In this document: one piece after another, positions 23,987-33,600 of the stretch
Layout of the letters: each line of letters begins with the position of its first letter
How positions within the stretch are numbered: the first letter of the stretch is position 1
Assembly: GCA_934591815.1 (NCBI GenBank)
Contig: CAKTPV010000008.1
Coordinates: 1-64,000, forward strand
Origin: an uncultured Oscillospiraceae bacterium
GTDB taxonomy: Bacteria > Bacillota > Clostridia > Oscillospirales > Oscillospiraceae
Reading direction: 5' to 3'
DNA: 64,000 nucleotides
The notes under the pieces: generated by a model
The model's input: the letters and a program-made list of their open reading frames with translations, nothing else
Told to the model about the DNA's origin: nothing
Databases searched by the model: none
Program-made: the position numbers and the translations under genes

Positions 23987-24829
23987 ATGAAACGCAATAA
24001 CGGATCTCGCAAATATGTGCCGTCCTTGCTGCTATTCTTGCTATTTGAAGCGGTGGCGGTCACACTGTGGCTCACGAAGGACAATCTGTTCTACCTGCTG
24101 AATTTCAGCTACATCGGAGCCTGCCTTGGACTGGGGACGGCGCTGTTTACAGCCGGGAAGCGCTACGCCCGGCATTTCGTGCAGCTGGCGGTGGGCAGCT
24201 ATATGCTGCTGTACCTCGGTGTCATCTCCCACGAGAATATGCAGATCGAGGGGTTCTGGTACTACCTGTTCCTTGGCGTATTTGAGGCGGCGACCATCCA
24301 CTACGCCGTGGCGAAGATCTTCGGGCCGCTGCTGTTCGGGCGCGGCTGGTGCGGCTATGCCTGCTGGACGGCCATGGTGCTGGACTTTCTTCCCTACAAG
24401 CAGCCGCAGAAGCCGCGAAAAGAAAAACTGAGCGTGCTGCGCTATGTCATGTTCGCCCTGTCGCTGGCGCTGGTATCCGGCCTCTTTTTGATGAAAGTTG
24501 CGCACTTGGAGCAGATCATGTTCTGGCTGTTCCTCGCCGGAAACGCGCTTTACTATGCGGCGGGCATTGCGCTTGCCTTCGCGTGCAAGGACAACCGGGC
24601 GTTCTGCAAGTATCTGTGTCCCATCACGGTGTTCCTCAAGCCTATGAGCTATTTTTCCCTGCTGCGTGTCCACTGCAACGAGGAGAAGTGCATCCACTGC
24701 GGGAAATGTCTGCGGGTCTGCCCCATGAACGTGGAGGTCAACAGGGAATCCCGCAGGCGGAAAAACGGAACGGAGTGCATCCTCTGCTACGAGTGTACGA
24801 AGGCTTGCCCCACCAAGGCGCTGCGCTGA
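23987..24829 (+). CDS. NapH/NosR-like membrane 4Fe-4S protein
   Basis: This 280-residue protein has about five or six membrane helices and the GRGWCGYACW motif (residues ~118-127) and FCKYLCP. Two C-terminal ferredoxin motifs follow, CIHCGKCLRVCP and CILCYECTKACP. Proteins of this type pass electrons across or along the membrane. The start at 23987 (AAAGGAAG) was chosen; an upstream extension overlapping the lipoprotein gene is not protein-like. No obvious redox partner lies adjacent. It is convergent with the histidine kinase gene. Confidence 0.83.
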   Translation: MKRNNGSRKYVPSLLLFLLFEAVAVTLWLTKDNLFYLLNFSYIGACLGLGTALFTAGKRYARHFVQLAVGSYMLLYLGVISHENMQIEGFWYYLFLGVFEAATIHYAVAKIFGPLLFGRGWCGYACWTAMVLDFLPYKQPQKPRKEKLSVLRYVMFALSLALVSGLFLMKVAHLEQIMFWLFLAGNALYYAAGIALAFACKDNRAFCKYLCPITVFLKPMSYFSLLRVHCNEEKCIHCGKCLRVCPMNVEVNRESRRRKNGTECILCYECTKACPTKALR

Positions 24830-24854
24830 CCGTCCAACCACCCTGCCGCATAAC

Positions 24855-24886
24855 AAAGGAGCTTTCGTGCAAGCGAAAGCTCCTTT
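24855..24886. terminator. Bidirectional terminator
   Basis: AAAGGAGCTTTCG pairs with CGAAAGCTCCTTT. It separates convergent genes. Nearly the same hairpin occurs at 40104-40137, and a decayed one at 34270-34296. Confidence 0.85.
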
Positions 24887-24894
24887 TCTGCTGT

Positions 24895-26127
24895 CTACCG
24901 GCAGAGGGTGACCTGAAACACAGTACCGCCCTCCGCGGAGCTGGACACGGAAATTTCCCCGCCCAGTTTTTCCACCATCTCCTTTGTGATGGCAAGGCCG
25001 AGGCCGAAGCTGCCGGATTCGTTTTTCCGGCTCTTGTCGCTGCGGTAAAAGCGGTCGAAAACATGGGGGAGGTCTTCCTCCGGGATGGTGCTGCCGAAGT
25101 TTTGAACAGAGAGCCGCGCCTTCCTTTTGTCCTGCGTGAGCGTCAGCTGCACCCGCCCGCCTGCCGGCTCATATTTCAGGGCGTTTTCCAGCAGGCTGCT
25201 GACGATGCGCTGCAAGTAGTCCGGATTGCCGCGCAGGATACAAGCCGCGGGGAGTGCCGTTTCCAGCGTGACGCATTTCTCATAGGCGATGGATTCCATC
25301 TCCAGCGCCGCCTTTGTGGCGATGGCGGCAAGGTCGACAGGCCGCATGGAAAGCGCCGTGCCCGGTCGCTCCACATCGGCGAGCGTGAGCATCTGGGAGA
25401 TGAGCTGCTGCATCCGCTTGGCGGCCTCCTGCGAGCTGTCCACCCAGCGGCGGACGCTGCCCACCGGCGCTTCCAGATTCTCTAATAAAATAGCGTTGTT
25501 CGCCAGAATCACGGACAGGGGCGTTTTCAGATCGTGGGAGGCGTCCGCGATGAACTGCTTTTCGCGCTGTATGGCGTCCTCCATCGGCTTTGCGGCGAGG
25601 GCGGAGAGCCTGATGCTGACGGCAAAAAACAGCAGCATGGCGCTAAGCCAGATGGCCAGCAGCACCAATGCTAAATTCGCCATGGAGCGGGTGATGTAGT
25701 CCGTGGAGGCGATGGCGATGCGGCAGGGCTCACCCCCGCTGCGGTAATAGATGACGCGGCTCTGGCGCAGTGTGCCGAAGTCGTCCTTCTGAGAAACGAT
25801 GGCGCTCAAAAGCGAACGCAGCTCCTCGTCTGTAAAGGCGTTGTTCGGCGATAAAACCGAATATGCGCCGCTTTCCGGGGAGTAGAACACCGTGAGGATG
25901 TCCTTTTTCTGCTGGGCGCGCTCCTGCTCGGGCTTTTCCCTCGGCGGCTCGCCCTTCGGCGGCTGGGAGAAGCCCTGCAGGGGGGCCACCACCTGCTCCA
26001 TGGTCACGCGCAGGCTGTTGTAGTAGTCGTTCACCATGTACACGGCCACCGCCGCTACCATGACGGTCAACACGATGCCGATGAGCAGCATATTGAACTG
26101 TACAAAGCGTTTCCGATAGGGACTCAT
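24895..26127 (-). CDS. Sensor histidine kinase
   Basis: This 410-residue membrane kinase has TM1 (~11-33), an extracytoplasmic sensor of ~115 residues with a Pro/Glu-rich stretch, and TM2 (~150-172). The HisKA box ASHDLKTPLSVI has His198, followed by the N box (ENALKYEP), DRFYRSD and GLGLAITKEMV. It overlaps the response-regulator gene by 4 nt. The pair is divergent from the VTC/DUF4956 operon, its likely target. A 3' fragment of this gene is duplicated at 40104-40300. Confidence 0.92.
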   Translation of the reverse strand: MSPYRKRFVQFNMLLIGIVLTVMVAAVAVYMVNDYYNSLRVTMEQVVAPLQGFSQPPKGEPPREKPEQERAQQKKDILTVFYSPESGAYSVLSPNNAFTDEELRSLLSAIVSQKDDFGTLRQSRVIYYRSGGEPCRIAIASTDYITRSMANLALVLLAIWLSAMLLFFAVSIRLSALAAKPMEDAIQREKQFIADASHDLKTPLSVILANNAILLENLEAPVGSVRRWVDSSQEAAKRMQQLISQMLTLADVERPGTALSMRPVDLAAIATKAALEMESIAYEKCVTLETALPAACILRGNPDYLQRIVSSLLENALKYEPAGGRVQLTLTQDKRKARLSVQNFGSTIPEEDLPHVFDRFYRSDKSRKNESGSFGLGLAITKEMVEKLGGEISVSSSAEGGTVFQVTLCR

Positions 26128-26798
26128 GGCGCGGCCTCCAACCGGTAGCCGATTTTCTGTAGGTTTCTGATGGTGACCCTGGAGCCGAGATACCGCAGCT
26201 TTTTGCGCAGGAAGGAGATGTAGGCCTCCACGTTATTGTCTGTGGCCTCGGAATCCAGCCCCCAGGCGCGGCTGATGAGAAGATCCTTGGAATAGGTCAT
26301 GCTCGGCTGGGAGAGCAGCAGCCGCGCCAGCGCGAACTCCTTGGGGCTGAGCTGCACATCCCGCACTCCGCAGCGAAGCGTGACGGTGTTGAGATCGAGG
26401 GTCAGATCCTGAAAGGAGAGCTCGTTCAGCACCATCGCGCCCTTCCGGCGGGTCATCGCGCCGACTCTTGCCAGCAGCTCCTCCGGGTCAAAGGGCTTGG
26501 TGAGATAGTCGTCCGCCCCGGCGTTCAGTCCCGCCACCTTGTCGGGAACGGTGGTGCGGGCGGTGAGCATCAGCACAGGGGTCTGCACGCCCTCGCTTCG
26601 CATCTGCCGCAGCACACTGAGCCCGTCCAGCCTCGGGAGCATGATGTCCAGCAGGACAAGGTCATACGCGCCGGCGCGGATATAGTCCAGCGCGGACTGT
26701 CCGTCTGCCACCCGGTCTGCGCTGTGTCCCGCCTTGCGGAGAATGTGCGCCACCGCCTCCGCCAGGGCGGTTTCATCTTCTACAATGAGAATATGCAA
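26124..26798 (-). CDS. OmpR-family response regulator
   Basis: This 224-residue protein has a receiver domain (acidic pocket Glu7/Asp8, phospho-acceptor Asp51 in LLDIMLPRLDG, Lys near 100 in YLTKPF). The winged-helix DNA-binding domain contains LSPKEFALARLLL and ends RNLQKIGYRLE. It is partner of the adjacent kinase. Direct repeats with 11-bp period in the divergent promoter region fit binding by this family. Confidence 0.93.
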   Translation of the reverse strand: MHILIVEDETALAEAVAHILRKAGHSADRVADGQSALDYIRAGAYDLVLLDIMLPRLDGLSVLRQMRSEGVQTPVLMLTARTTVPDKVAGLNAGADDYLTKPFDPEELLARVGAMTRRKGAMVLNELSFQDLTLDLNTVTLRCGVRDVQLSPKEFALARLLLSQPSMTYSKDLLISRAWGLDSEATDNNVEAYISFLRKKLRYLGSRVTIRNLQKIGYRLEAAP

Positions 26799-26839
26799 AG
26801 GAATCCCTCCTTTTTCTTGTCCCTATTGTACGCGGAAAC

Positions 26840-26889
26840 CTGAAATCGTTCTGAAAAAAGTTTGTATTCGCTTTTCAGTATTTTTTCAG
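26840..26889. promoter_or_regulatory. Candidate response-regulator binding site
   Basis: CTGAAA occurs at 26840-26845 and 26851-26856, and TTTCAG at 26873-26878 and 26884-26889. Each pair has an 11-base start-to-start distance and the two pairs face opposite ways. OmpR-type dimers bind direct repeats spaced like this. It lies between the divergent regulator and VTC operons. Confidence 0.6.
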
Positions 26890-26936
26890 AAGCCCGTGGA
26901 TAATGAGGGACAACGAAAGCAAAAGGAGGCAGCACG

Positions 26937-27662
26937 ATGAAAACCTATCAGGCCGTATTCAAACGGAAGGAAGTAAAGTACCTGCTGACGGAGGCGCAGC
27001 TTGCCGCCCTGCGTCCGGCGCTGGAGGCGCACATGGAGCCGGACGCCTTTGCACACAGCAGCATCTATAACCTCTATTACGACACGCCGGATGATCGCTT
27101 GATCCGCCGCTCGCTGGAAAAGCCCGCCTACAAGGAAAAGCTGCGCCTGCGCAGCTACGGCGTGCCAGACGAGGAGACGCAGGTGTTTCCGGAGATCAAG
27201 AAGAAGGTACGGGGCATCGTCTATAAGCGCCGCGTGAGTATGCCCTACGGCGACGCGCTCCGCTATTTATCGCGCAGGCAGTCCGGCGGCGACGGACAGA
27301 TCTTTCAGGAGCTCAACTGGCTGCTCACCGCCTACGGCGGCCTTGCGCCGCGCATCTTTCTCAGCTATGAGCGGGATTCGTGGAGAGGGAGGGAGGACAC
27401 CCCTCTGCGCCTGACGCTGGACCGCGAGATCCTCTGGCGCACCGAGGCGCTGGATCTGCGCTGCGGCGCGTGGGGCGAGCCGCTGTTAGCGCCGGGGCAG
27501 GTGCTCATGGAGGTGAAGATCGCCAACGCCGCCCCGCTGTGGCTGGCGGAGGCGCTTTCGGAAAACGGGATCTTCCCCATCTCGTTTTCCAAGTGCGGCA
27601 GGGCGTTTGAATCGCTCTGCAAACATAAACTCGATGAAACGGAGATGAGACGATATGCTTGA
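26937..27662 (+). CDS. VTC-domain (polyphosphate-polymerase-like) protein
   Basis: This 241-residue tunnel-fold protein has basic, phosphate-facing strands typical of VTC domains: FKRKEVKYLLT at the start, YKEKLRLRSYG, EIKKKVRGIVYKRR, FLSYERDSW, LTLDREILWR and LMEVKI. In yeast the domain makes polyphosphate from ATP; bacterial versions usually sit beside DUF4956 membrane proteins as here. GGAGG sets the start. The stop region overlaps the next gene by 8 nt. Confidence 0.85.
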   Translation: MKTYQAVFKRKEVKYLLTEAQLAALRPALEAHMEPDAFAHSSIYNLYYDTPDDRLIRRSLEKPAYKEKLRLRSYGVPDEETQVFPEIKKKVRGIVYKRRVSMPYGDALRYLSRRQSGGDGQIFQELNWLLTAYGGLAPRIFLSYERDSWRGREDTPLRLTLDREILWRTEALDLRCGAWGEPLLAPGQVLMEVKIANAAPLWLAEALSENGIFPISFSKCGRAFESLCKHKLDETEMRRYA

Positions 27663-28329
27663 CGGGATTTTCGCGTCCCTTTATACGACCTCGGTGACGG
27701 CGCCGGTGTTCCTCGCCGTCTGTCTGCTCTCAGTGGCGCTGGGCTTCGGTATCGCGCTGGCCTACCGGAAGATCAGCGGCGAGGGCGGCACGATGGTTTC
27801 GGCGCTGACGGTGCTGCCCTTTCTGGTGCAGCTGGTCATTCTGCTGGTCAACGGCAATCTCGGCGCAGGCGTGGCGGTGGCGGGCGCGTTCAGCTTGGTG
27901 CGCTTCCGCTCCGCTCCCGGCTCCGCCCGGGACATCATGGCCATCTTCCTCACCATGACCGTGGGCCTCTGCTGCGGCATGGGCTACTGCGCCATGGCGG
28001 TGCTGGCGGCGCTCGTGACCTGCATGATTTTTCTGCTGCAAGGAAGGCGGGCAGCGGACGTTCGCGAGCGGGACATTCGCGTGACCGTTCCGGAAAATCT
28101 GGATTACAGCACCCTGTTCTCCGACCTTTTTGCAGCGTATACCACATCCTCCAAGCTGCTGCGGGTCAAGACCGTGAACATGGGGAGCCTGTATAGCCTC
28201 CACTATCGGGTCACGCTGAAGAATACGGATAAGGAAAAAGAATTGCTGGACGCCATGCGCTGCCGCAACGGGAATCTGGAGATCTCCTACGGCATCGCCG
28301 CAGACGGCAGACAGGGGGAGGTTTTATGA
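27655..28329 (+). CDS. DUF4956 membrane protein
   Basis: This 224-residue protein has about four membrane helices in its first 125 residues, including the conserved block NGNLGAGVAVAGAFSLVRFRS and PGSARDIMAIFL. A soluble C-terminal domain follows. DUF4956 proteins pair with VTC proteins and may form a membrane channel or anchor for polyphosphate handling. It overlaps both neighbours by 8 and 4 nt, so the operon is tightly coupled. Confidence 0.85.
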   Translation: MLDGIFASLYTTSVTAPVFLAVCLLSVALGFGIALAYRKISGEGGTMVSALTVLPFLVQLVILLVNGNLGAGVAVAGAFSLVRFRSAPGSARDIMAIFLTMTVGLCCGMGYCAMAVLAALVTCMIFLLQGRRAADVRERDIRVTVPENLDYSTLFSDLFAAYTTSSKLLRVKTVNMGSLYSLHYRVTLKNTDKEKELLDAMRCRNGNLEISYGIAADGRQGEVL

Positions 28330-29897
28330 AACGATCGGCAATCATTCTTGCACTGGTGCTTACCTTGAGCCTGCTGGCGGGCTGCGCTGCCAACCAAGCG
28401 GAGAATACCGCGACCGTCAGCGGCACGGAAATCGCATTCAGCGACGGCAAGATCACGGCATCCCCCACAGACGGCGTGGAGATCGACGGAACGGCGCTGA
28501 CCATTACCGCCTCCGGCACCTATGTGCTCTCCGGCAGCTGCACCGACGGCAGCGTGACGGTGGAAAAGGGCGTGGACGGCGTGACGCTGGTGCTGAACGG
28601 GCTGACGCTCACCTCGGAAACCACCGCGCCCATCGTCTGCGGCAAGGGCAGCGGGGTCACCATTGAAGCCGCCGCGGGGACGGAAAACACGCTGACGGAT
28701 ACGGAGAGCAACAACGACGAGACCGGCAATGCCGACGCGGAAAACGCCGTCATCAAGTGCAAGGACGGCTCGCAGGTGGTGCTCTGCGGCGCGGGGACGC
28801 TGAACGTGCAGGCAAACGGCAAAAACGGCGTTAAGTCCGGCGCAACCACGGAGGACGGCGAGGCATCTTTGACCATCCGCGACCTGACGCTGAACATCGA
28901 CGCGCCGGTGAACGACGCGGTGAACGCGGAGGCGGCGCTGGAGGTAGAGAGCGGCGCCCTCACCCTCTCGGCGGGGGATGACGCGCTGCACTGCGACTAC
29001 ACGTTGAACATCGGCGCGGAGGGGACGGACGGCCCCAGCGTGACGATCACCTCCTGCTATGAGGGACTGGAGGGCGCCGCGGTCAACGTCTTTTCCGGCA
29101 GCATCAGCATCCAGTCCACGGATGACTGCATCAACGCCGCCAACGCCGATCTGACCGGCTACTCCTATGAATTGAACATCTTCGGCGGGACGATCACGGC
29201 ACACTCCGACAGCGGCGACGGCTTTGATTCCAACGGCGGTCTGACGATCTCCGGCGGCAGCGTGACCGTCTGGACCGCCAACGCCGCGGACAACGAGCCT
29301 TTGGACGCGGACGGCGCGGTGACCGTTTCCGGCGGCACGGTGCTGGCAGCGGGCGGCAGCGGCGGTATGGGCATGAGCCTTGCGGCAGCGCAGCCCTGCG
29401 TGATCTTCGGCGGCACGACGGAAATGCCGGGTGAGAATCTACAGAACGGGCAGCCCGGCGCGGGCGGACAGCCCAATGGGAAGGAGCCACCCAGCGGCGA
29501 AGAGCGTCCCGATGGGGAAGATCGACCCGCGCAGGGCGGCTTTGGCGGCGCGTCGCTACTGACACAGGATAACAGCTTTGCCATTGCGAACAGCGGCGGC
29601 GCGGTGCTTTATACAGGCGAGGCGGCCTACAACGCGTCCTTTGTGTTCTTCTCGTCCGCTGATCTTTCGGATGGAGAGAGCTATACGCTCACCTCCGGCG
29701 AGACCCAGACGGAGAGCACCGCTCAGACCGGTACGGTAAGCATCGGCATGGGCACTATGGGCGGCCCCGGCGGACAGAGGCCGGACGGCACGCCGCCCTC
29801 CGGCGGCGGAGGCGGCCAAAAACCGAACGGCAGTACCCCACCGGAAAAATCCGTGGGGGCGGACAGTCAGAATAACGGCAGCGACGCCAAGGCATAA
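28326..29897 (+). CDS. Carbohydrate-binding-type lipoprotein (DUF4353)
   Basis: This 523-residue exported lipoprotein has lipobox LAGC (~17-20) and a long repetitive beta-helix of short strands rich in Gly, Thr and Asp (ITASGTYVLSGSCTDGSVTV, LTISGGSVTVW, AVTVSGGTVLAAGG). Low-complexity Gly/Pro linkers near 380-400 and at the C-terminus (GGPGGQRPDGTPPSGGGGG) follow. DUF4353 proteins commonly accompany VTC, DUF4956 and CotH genes; no CotH is present here. It is likely a cell-surface adhesin or carbohydrate binder. Confidence 0.83.
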   Translation: MKRSAIILALVLTLSLLAGCAANQAENTATVSGTEIAFSDGKITASPTDGVEIDGTALTITASGTYVLSGSCTDGSVTVEKGVDGVTLVLNGLTLTSETTAPIVCGKGSGVTIEAAAGTENTLTDTESNNDETGNADAENAVIKCKDGSQVVLCGAGTLNVQANGKNGVKSGATTEDGEASLTIRDLTLNIDAPVNDAVNAEAALEVESGALTLSAGDDALHCDYTLNIGAEGTDGPSVTITSCYEGLEGAAVNVFSGSISIQSTDDCINAANADLTGYSYELNIFGGTITAHSDSGDGFDSNGGLTISGGSVTVWTANAADNEPLDADGAVTVSGGTVLAAGGSGGMGMSLAAAQPCVIFGGTTEMPGENLQNGQPGAGGQPNGKEPPSGEERPDGEDRPAQGGFGGASLLTQDNSFAIANSGGAVLYTGEAAYNASFVFFSSADLSDGESYTLTSGETQTESTAQTGTVSIGMGTMGGPGGQRPDGTPPSGGGGGQKPNGSTPPEKSVGADSQNNGSDAKA

Positions 29898-29955
29898 AAG
29901 CACGGAAAGAGCTCACCGAACCTCTATGATGCCTACACACAGACTGCGTAGAAGC

Positions 29956-30004
29956 AAAAAGACTCCCGGCATACCACACACGCGGTATGCCGGGAGCCTT
30001 TTTT
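29956..30004. terminator. Terminator closing the VTC operon
   Basis: CTCCCGGCATACC pairs with GGTATGCCGGGAG, flanked by AAAAA and TTTTTT; it works in both directions for the convergent phosphoketolase transcript. Confidence 0.88.
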
Positions 30005-30016
30005 CGCGAATTTTAT

Positions 30017-30116
30017 AGGTGTATGACGCGGCGCAGGTCAGAACGCGAGCAGGTTCAGTCCCGTGTCCGGGTCGTGCCCGCTGCCCACCGCGCCGGGAAT
30101 GACCTCTGCGATCACC
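30017..30116 (-). pseudogene. Fragment copied from the 3' end of the PPC-domain gene
   Basis: About 95 bases are similar to 33663-33760, the last ~25 codons and downstream flank of the PPC-domain gene, on the same strand. It sits directly after the phosphoketolase stop. Confidence 0.75.
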
Positions 30117-30121
30117 AAATC

Positions 30122-32536
30122 TCACTCGGCATGGTTCAGACCTTCATCCCACTTCCAGTTGCGGATCTCGGGCAGATCCACGCCGTTGTCGCGGATGTAC
30201 TGGCGATGCTCCACCAGCTTATCCTGCATCTTCTGGACGAGGTATGCACCGCGATTGCCCAGCTGCGGCAGACGGCGCACCGTGTCGATGACCAGATCAA
30301 ACCGGTCAATGTCGTTGAGGACCCGCATATCGAAGGGCGTGGTGATGGTGCCCTCCTCCTTGTAGCCGCGGACATGGAGATTCTTATTGTGGCGGCGATA
30401 GGTCAGCTCGTGGACAAGGGTAGGATACCCGTGATAGGCGAAGATAATGGGCTTATCCTTGGTGAACAGGCCGTCGTACTCCTCGTCGGTCAGACCGTGG
30501 GGATGCTCCGTGTGGGGCTGGAGCTTCATCAGATCCACCACATTTACCACGCGGATCTTCAGCTCCGGCAGCTCCTTGCGCAGGATGCTGACGGCAGCCA
30601 GCGTTTCCAGCGTGGGTGTGTCGCCGCAGCAGGCCATGACCACATCCGGCTCCTCGCCCTGATCGTTGGAGGCCCAGCTCCAGATGCCGATGCCCTGTGT
30701 GCAGTGCTTCACCGCCTGCTCCATGGTCAGCCACTGCTGGCGGGGGTGCTTGCTGGCCACAATGACATTCACATAGTTGCGGCTCTTGATGCAGTGGTCA
30801 AAGCAGCTCAGCAGGCAGTTGGCATCCGGCGGCAGATACATCCGCACCACATCCGCTTTCTTATTGGCCACATGGTCGAGGAAACCGGGGTCCTGGTGGG
30901 TGAAGCCGTTGTGATCCTGCTGCCACACATTGGAGGCGAGGATATAGTTGAGGGAGGCGATGTCGTGCCGCCAGGGCAGCTCGCTGCACATCTTCAGCCA
31001 CTTGGCGTGCTGGGCAAACATGGAGTCCACGATGCGGATGAACGCCTCGTAGCTGTCAAAGAAGCCGTGGCGTCCGGTGAGCAGATAGCCCTCCAAAAAG
31101 CCCTCGCAGAAATGCTCGGAGAGCATGGAATCCATCACCCGTCCATCGGGGTCGAGGTGGTCGTCAATGCCGGGGATCTGCTGGTCAAGGAAACGGCGGC
31201 CGGTCACGTCGAAAACGGCCTGCAAGCGGTTGGACGCCGTTTCGTCCGGCGCGAAAATGCGGAAGTTCCGGGCGTCCATGTTCAGCTTCATCACATCCCG
31301 GACATAGGTGCCGAGAACATACATATCCTGCGCCTCCACGGAGCCGGGGGCTTTGACGTCCACGGCATAGTCCCGGAAATCGGGAGTACGCAGATCCCGC
31401 AGCAGCAGACCGCCGTTGGCGTGGGGGTTTGCACCCATCCGTCGATTGCCCGCAGGCGGGAAGGACGCTACCAGCTCCACGGGCGTACCGTCGGCGTTGA
31501 ACAGCTCCTCCGGCTTATAGGAACGCAGCCATGCCTCCAGCTGGGCAAGGTGCTTTTCCGTGTCCGCACCCATGGAGATAGGCACCTGATGGGCGCGCCA
31601 GCAATCCTCCACCGGCAGTCCGTCCACCTCCTTGGGGCCTGTCCAGCCCTTGGGGGTGCGCAGCACGATCATGGGCCAGCGGGGACGCTTGGCTTCACCG
31701 CTCTTTCGTGCCTCCCGCTGGATGCGCTTGATCTCGCGGATCGCCGCGTCGAGAACGGCTGCCATCTGCTGGTGCATGGTCATGGGGTCGCTGCCCTCCA
31801 CAAAGTAGGGCTTCCAGCCGCAGCCGAGGAAGAAGCACTCCACCTCCTCGTGGCTCATGCGGGAGAAGATGGTGGGATTGGCGATCTTGAAGCCGTTGAG
31901 ATGCAGAATGGGCAGCACCGCGCCGTCGGTAATGGGGTTGACGAACTTGTTGCCGTGCCATGAGGTGGCCAGCGGGCCGGTTTCCGCCTCGCCGTCGCCC
32001 ACCACGCAGGCAGCAATGAGCTCGGGGTTATCCGCCACGGCGCCGAAGGCGTGGGCCAAGGAATAGCCCAGCTCACCGCCCTCGTGGATAGAGCCGGGGG
32101 TCTCCGGCGCTACGTGGCTGGGAATACCGCCGGGGAAGGAGAAGCGCTTGAAGAGCTTCTGCATACCCTCCTTGTCCCGGGTGATATTGGGATAGATCTC
32201 CGTGTAGCTGCCGTCCAGCCAGTCCTGCGCCACCATGGCGTTGCCGCCGTGACCGGGGCCGGAGAGATAGATCATGTCCAGATCATCGCGCTTGATGACC
32301 CGGTCGAGGTGCGTATAGATGAAGTTCTGTCCGGGGCAGGTACCCCAGTGACCCACCACGGTCTGCTTGATGTCGCCCTTGACGAGAGGGCGCTCCAGCA
32401 GGGGGTTATCCAGCAGATAGAGCTGGCAGGCGGTCAGATAGTTGGCAGCACGCCAATAGGCGTCGATCTGCCGGAGTTCCTGTTCGCTCAGGGGCGCCTT
32501 GCTGCCAAGGCGCACGCGGGATCTCAATGCGGACAT
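30122..32536 (-). CDS. xfp: Phosphoketolase (xylulose-5-P / fructose-6-P)
   Basis: This 804-residue cytosolic thiamine-diphosphate enzyme is full length for the family. Both phosphoketolase signatures are present: [20 protein letters not shown] (152-171) and GDGEAETG (180-187), with catalytic histidines in GHWGTCPG and GPGHGG. It splits xylulose-5-phosphate (or fructose-6-phosphate) with phosphate into acetyl-phosphate and glyceraldehyde-3-phosphate (erythrose-4-phosphate). It is single-gene and divergent from an HTH-AbrB regulator, with a palindrome in the shared upstream region. Confidence 0.96.
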   Translation of the reverse strand: MSALRSRVRLGSKAPLSEQELRQIDAYWRAANYLTACQLYLLDNPLLERPLVKGDIKQTVVGHWGTCPGQNFIYTHLDRVIKRDDLDMIYLSGPGHGGNAMVAQDWLDGSYTEIYPNITRDKEGMQKLFKRFSFPGGIPSHVAPETPGSIHEGGELGYSLAHAFGAVADNPELIAACVVGDGEAETGPLATSWHGNKFVNPITDGAVLPILHLNGFKIANPTIFSRMSHEEVECFFLGCGWKPYFVEGSDPMTMHQQMAAVLDAAIREIKRIQREARKSGEAKRPRWPMIVLRTPKGWTGPKEVDGLPVEDCWRAHQVPISMGADTEKHLAQLEAWLRSYKPEELFNADGTPVELVASFPPAGNRRMGANPHANGGLLLRDLRTPDFRDYAVDVKAPGSVEAQDMYVLGTYVRDVMKLNMDARNFRIFAPDETASNRLQAVFDVTGRRFLDQQIPGIDDHLDPDGRVMDSMLSEHFCEGFLEGYLLTGRHGFFDSYEAFIRIVDSMFAQHAKWLKMCSELPWRHDIASLNYILASNVWQQDHNGFTHQDPGFLDHVANKKADVVRMYLPPDANCLLSCFDHCIKSRNYVNVIVASKHPRQQWLTMEQAVKHCTQGIGIWSWASNDQGEEPDVVMACCGDTPTLETLAAVSILRKELPELKIRVVNVVDLMKLQPHTEHPHGLTDEEYDGLFTKDKPIIFAYHGYPTLVHELTYRRHNKNLHVRGYKEEGTITTPFDMRVLNDIDRFDLVIDTVRRLPQLGNRGAYLVQKMQDKLVEHRQYIRDNGVDLPEIRNWKWDEGLNHAE

Positions 32537-32909
32537 GGGAATTCCTCCTTATAAAACAAAATATGAGATCGCTGTGGATGAAAGAAAACATACGGTCACA
32601 AAGGTGGCGCACGGCTGCGCCGTCAGATGTGGAGGGCCTCCTTTTCTTTACATAGGCCGGGGTTTCACTCATGGCAGCTTGCTTCTTTACTTATACATTC
32701 TTTCTTATGTATAACATAGTACGAAAGCCGCTCTGCGTCAAGAAAGAACTTCCGTGCAGTACATGGAAAAGGGCTGAGAAAGCAGCTTCTAAAAGGGCAT
32801 AATCGCGCAGGCAAAACGAACACAAAAAGCACTTTTCTGACAAGTTTGTATGGTGGAAGCTTTCCTTTGTGTGCTGTATAATGATGGCACAGACAAGGAG
32901 GTGGTCAGT
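32537..32909. promoter_or_regulatory. Divergent control region of xfp and the HTH-AbrB gene
   Basis: TTATACAT-TCTTTCTT-ATGTATAA (32691-32714) is a perfect 8-bp-arm palindrome on the xfp side. A TATAAT at 32876-32881 is the likely -10 of the regulator gene, followed by AAGGAGG. No gene is seen in this stretch. Confidence 0.55.
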
Positions 32910-33347
32910 ATGCTGGCAGAGAATCTGGCGCTCCTGCGAAACATCCGCGGCATGACGCAGGAGGAGGTGGCGGAGGTCATCGGCATCTCGCGCCAGTCCT
33001 ACTCCAAGTGGGAGCAGGGCGAAACGATCCCCGACGTTGAAAAATGCGACCGGCTGGCAAAATTCTACGGGGTCTCCATCGACGCCCTTATCCATCAGGA
33101 TGAGGAGGTCGGCAAGGCGCGGGTGGCGCCCGCCCCGGTGGGCAAGCATCTGTGGGGAACGGTGGCGATGGGCGCCAAGGGGCAGATCGTCATCCCCAAG
33201 GCCGCGCGGGATACCTTCCACCTGAGCGAAGGCGACCGCATGGTCGTCCTCGGCGACGAGGAGCAGGGCATCGCGCTCATCAAGGCGGAGGTCTTTGAGG
33301 AACGAATGCAAAAGGCCCTGCGTGCAGGTCAGAAATCCAACGAATAA
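32910..33347 (+). CDS. HTH regulator with C-terminal AbrB-like domain
   Basis: This 145-residue protein has an XRE helix-turn-helix (residues ~1-65, MTQEEVAEVIGISRQSYSKWEQG) joined to a SpoVT-AbrB swapped-hairpin domain (MGAKGQIVIPKAARDTFHLSEGD). Two DNA-binding domains in one chain suggest tight control of a nearby promoter, most likely xfp. AAGGAGGT sets the start. A zinc-ribbon gene follows after 14 nt. Confidence 0.88.
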   Translation: MLAENLALLRNIRGMTQEEVAEVIGISRQSYSKWEQGETIPDVEKCDRLAKFYGVSIDALIHQDEEVGKARVAPAPVGKHLWGTVAMGAKGQIVIPKAARDTFHLSEGDRMVVLGDEEQGIALIKAEVFEERMQKALRAGQKSNE

Positions 33348-33361
33348 AAGAAGGTGCGATC

Positions 33362-33577
33362 ATGAAATGTCCCGAATGTGGAAAGGAAATGCGGGAGGGG
33401 TATCTCTTTTGCAGCAAGGACGGCGCGTTCAGCTTTGCAAACGAGGTGCCGGGCGTGTTTGAGAACGCGAAGAATGCCGACGGCTTTGTGAAGATCACAG
33501 ACCTCAAGGCCAGCCACCGGACGAGAGTTCCGGCGTCCATCTGCGAGGAATGCAGGACGGTCATGCTCAAGTATTGA
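33362..33577 (+). CDS. Small zinc-ribbon protein
   Basis: This 71-residue protein has an N-terminal CPECGKEMREGYLFC, a Thr/Val-containing middle and a C-terminal CEEC, together a four-cysteine zinc site. It resembles the short PF20097-type zinc-ribbon proteins of Firmicutes. It is co-transcribed with the HTH-AbrB regulator and ends at a terminator. Role unknown. Confidence 0.72.
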   Translation: MKCPECGKEMREGYLFCSKDGAFSFANEVPGVFENAKNADGFVKITDLKASHRTRVPASICEECRTVMLKY

Positions 33578-33600
33578 GTGACGCTGCCGTTTCCAACCGA

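Noticed and set aside
29987..31963. 658-codon plus-strand frame opposite phosphoketolase
   Set aside because: Phosphoketolase on the minus strand has complete family signatures; the opposite frame has no recognisable motif or ribosome site.
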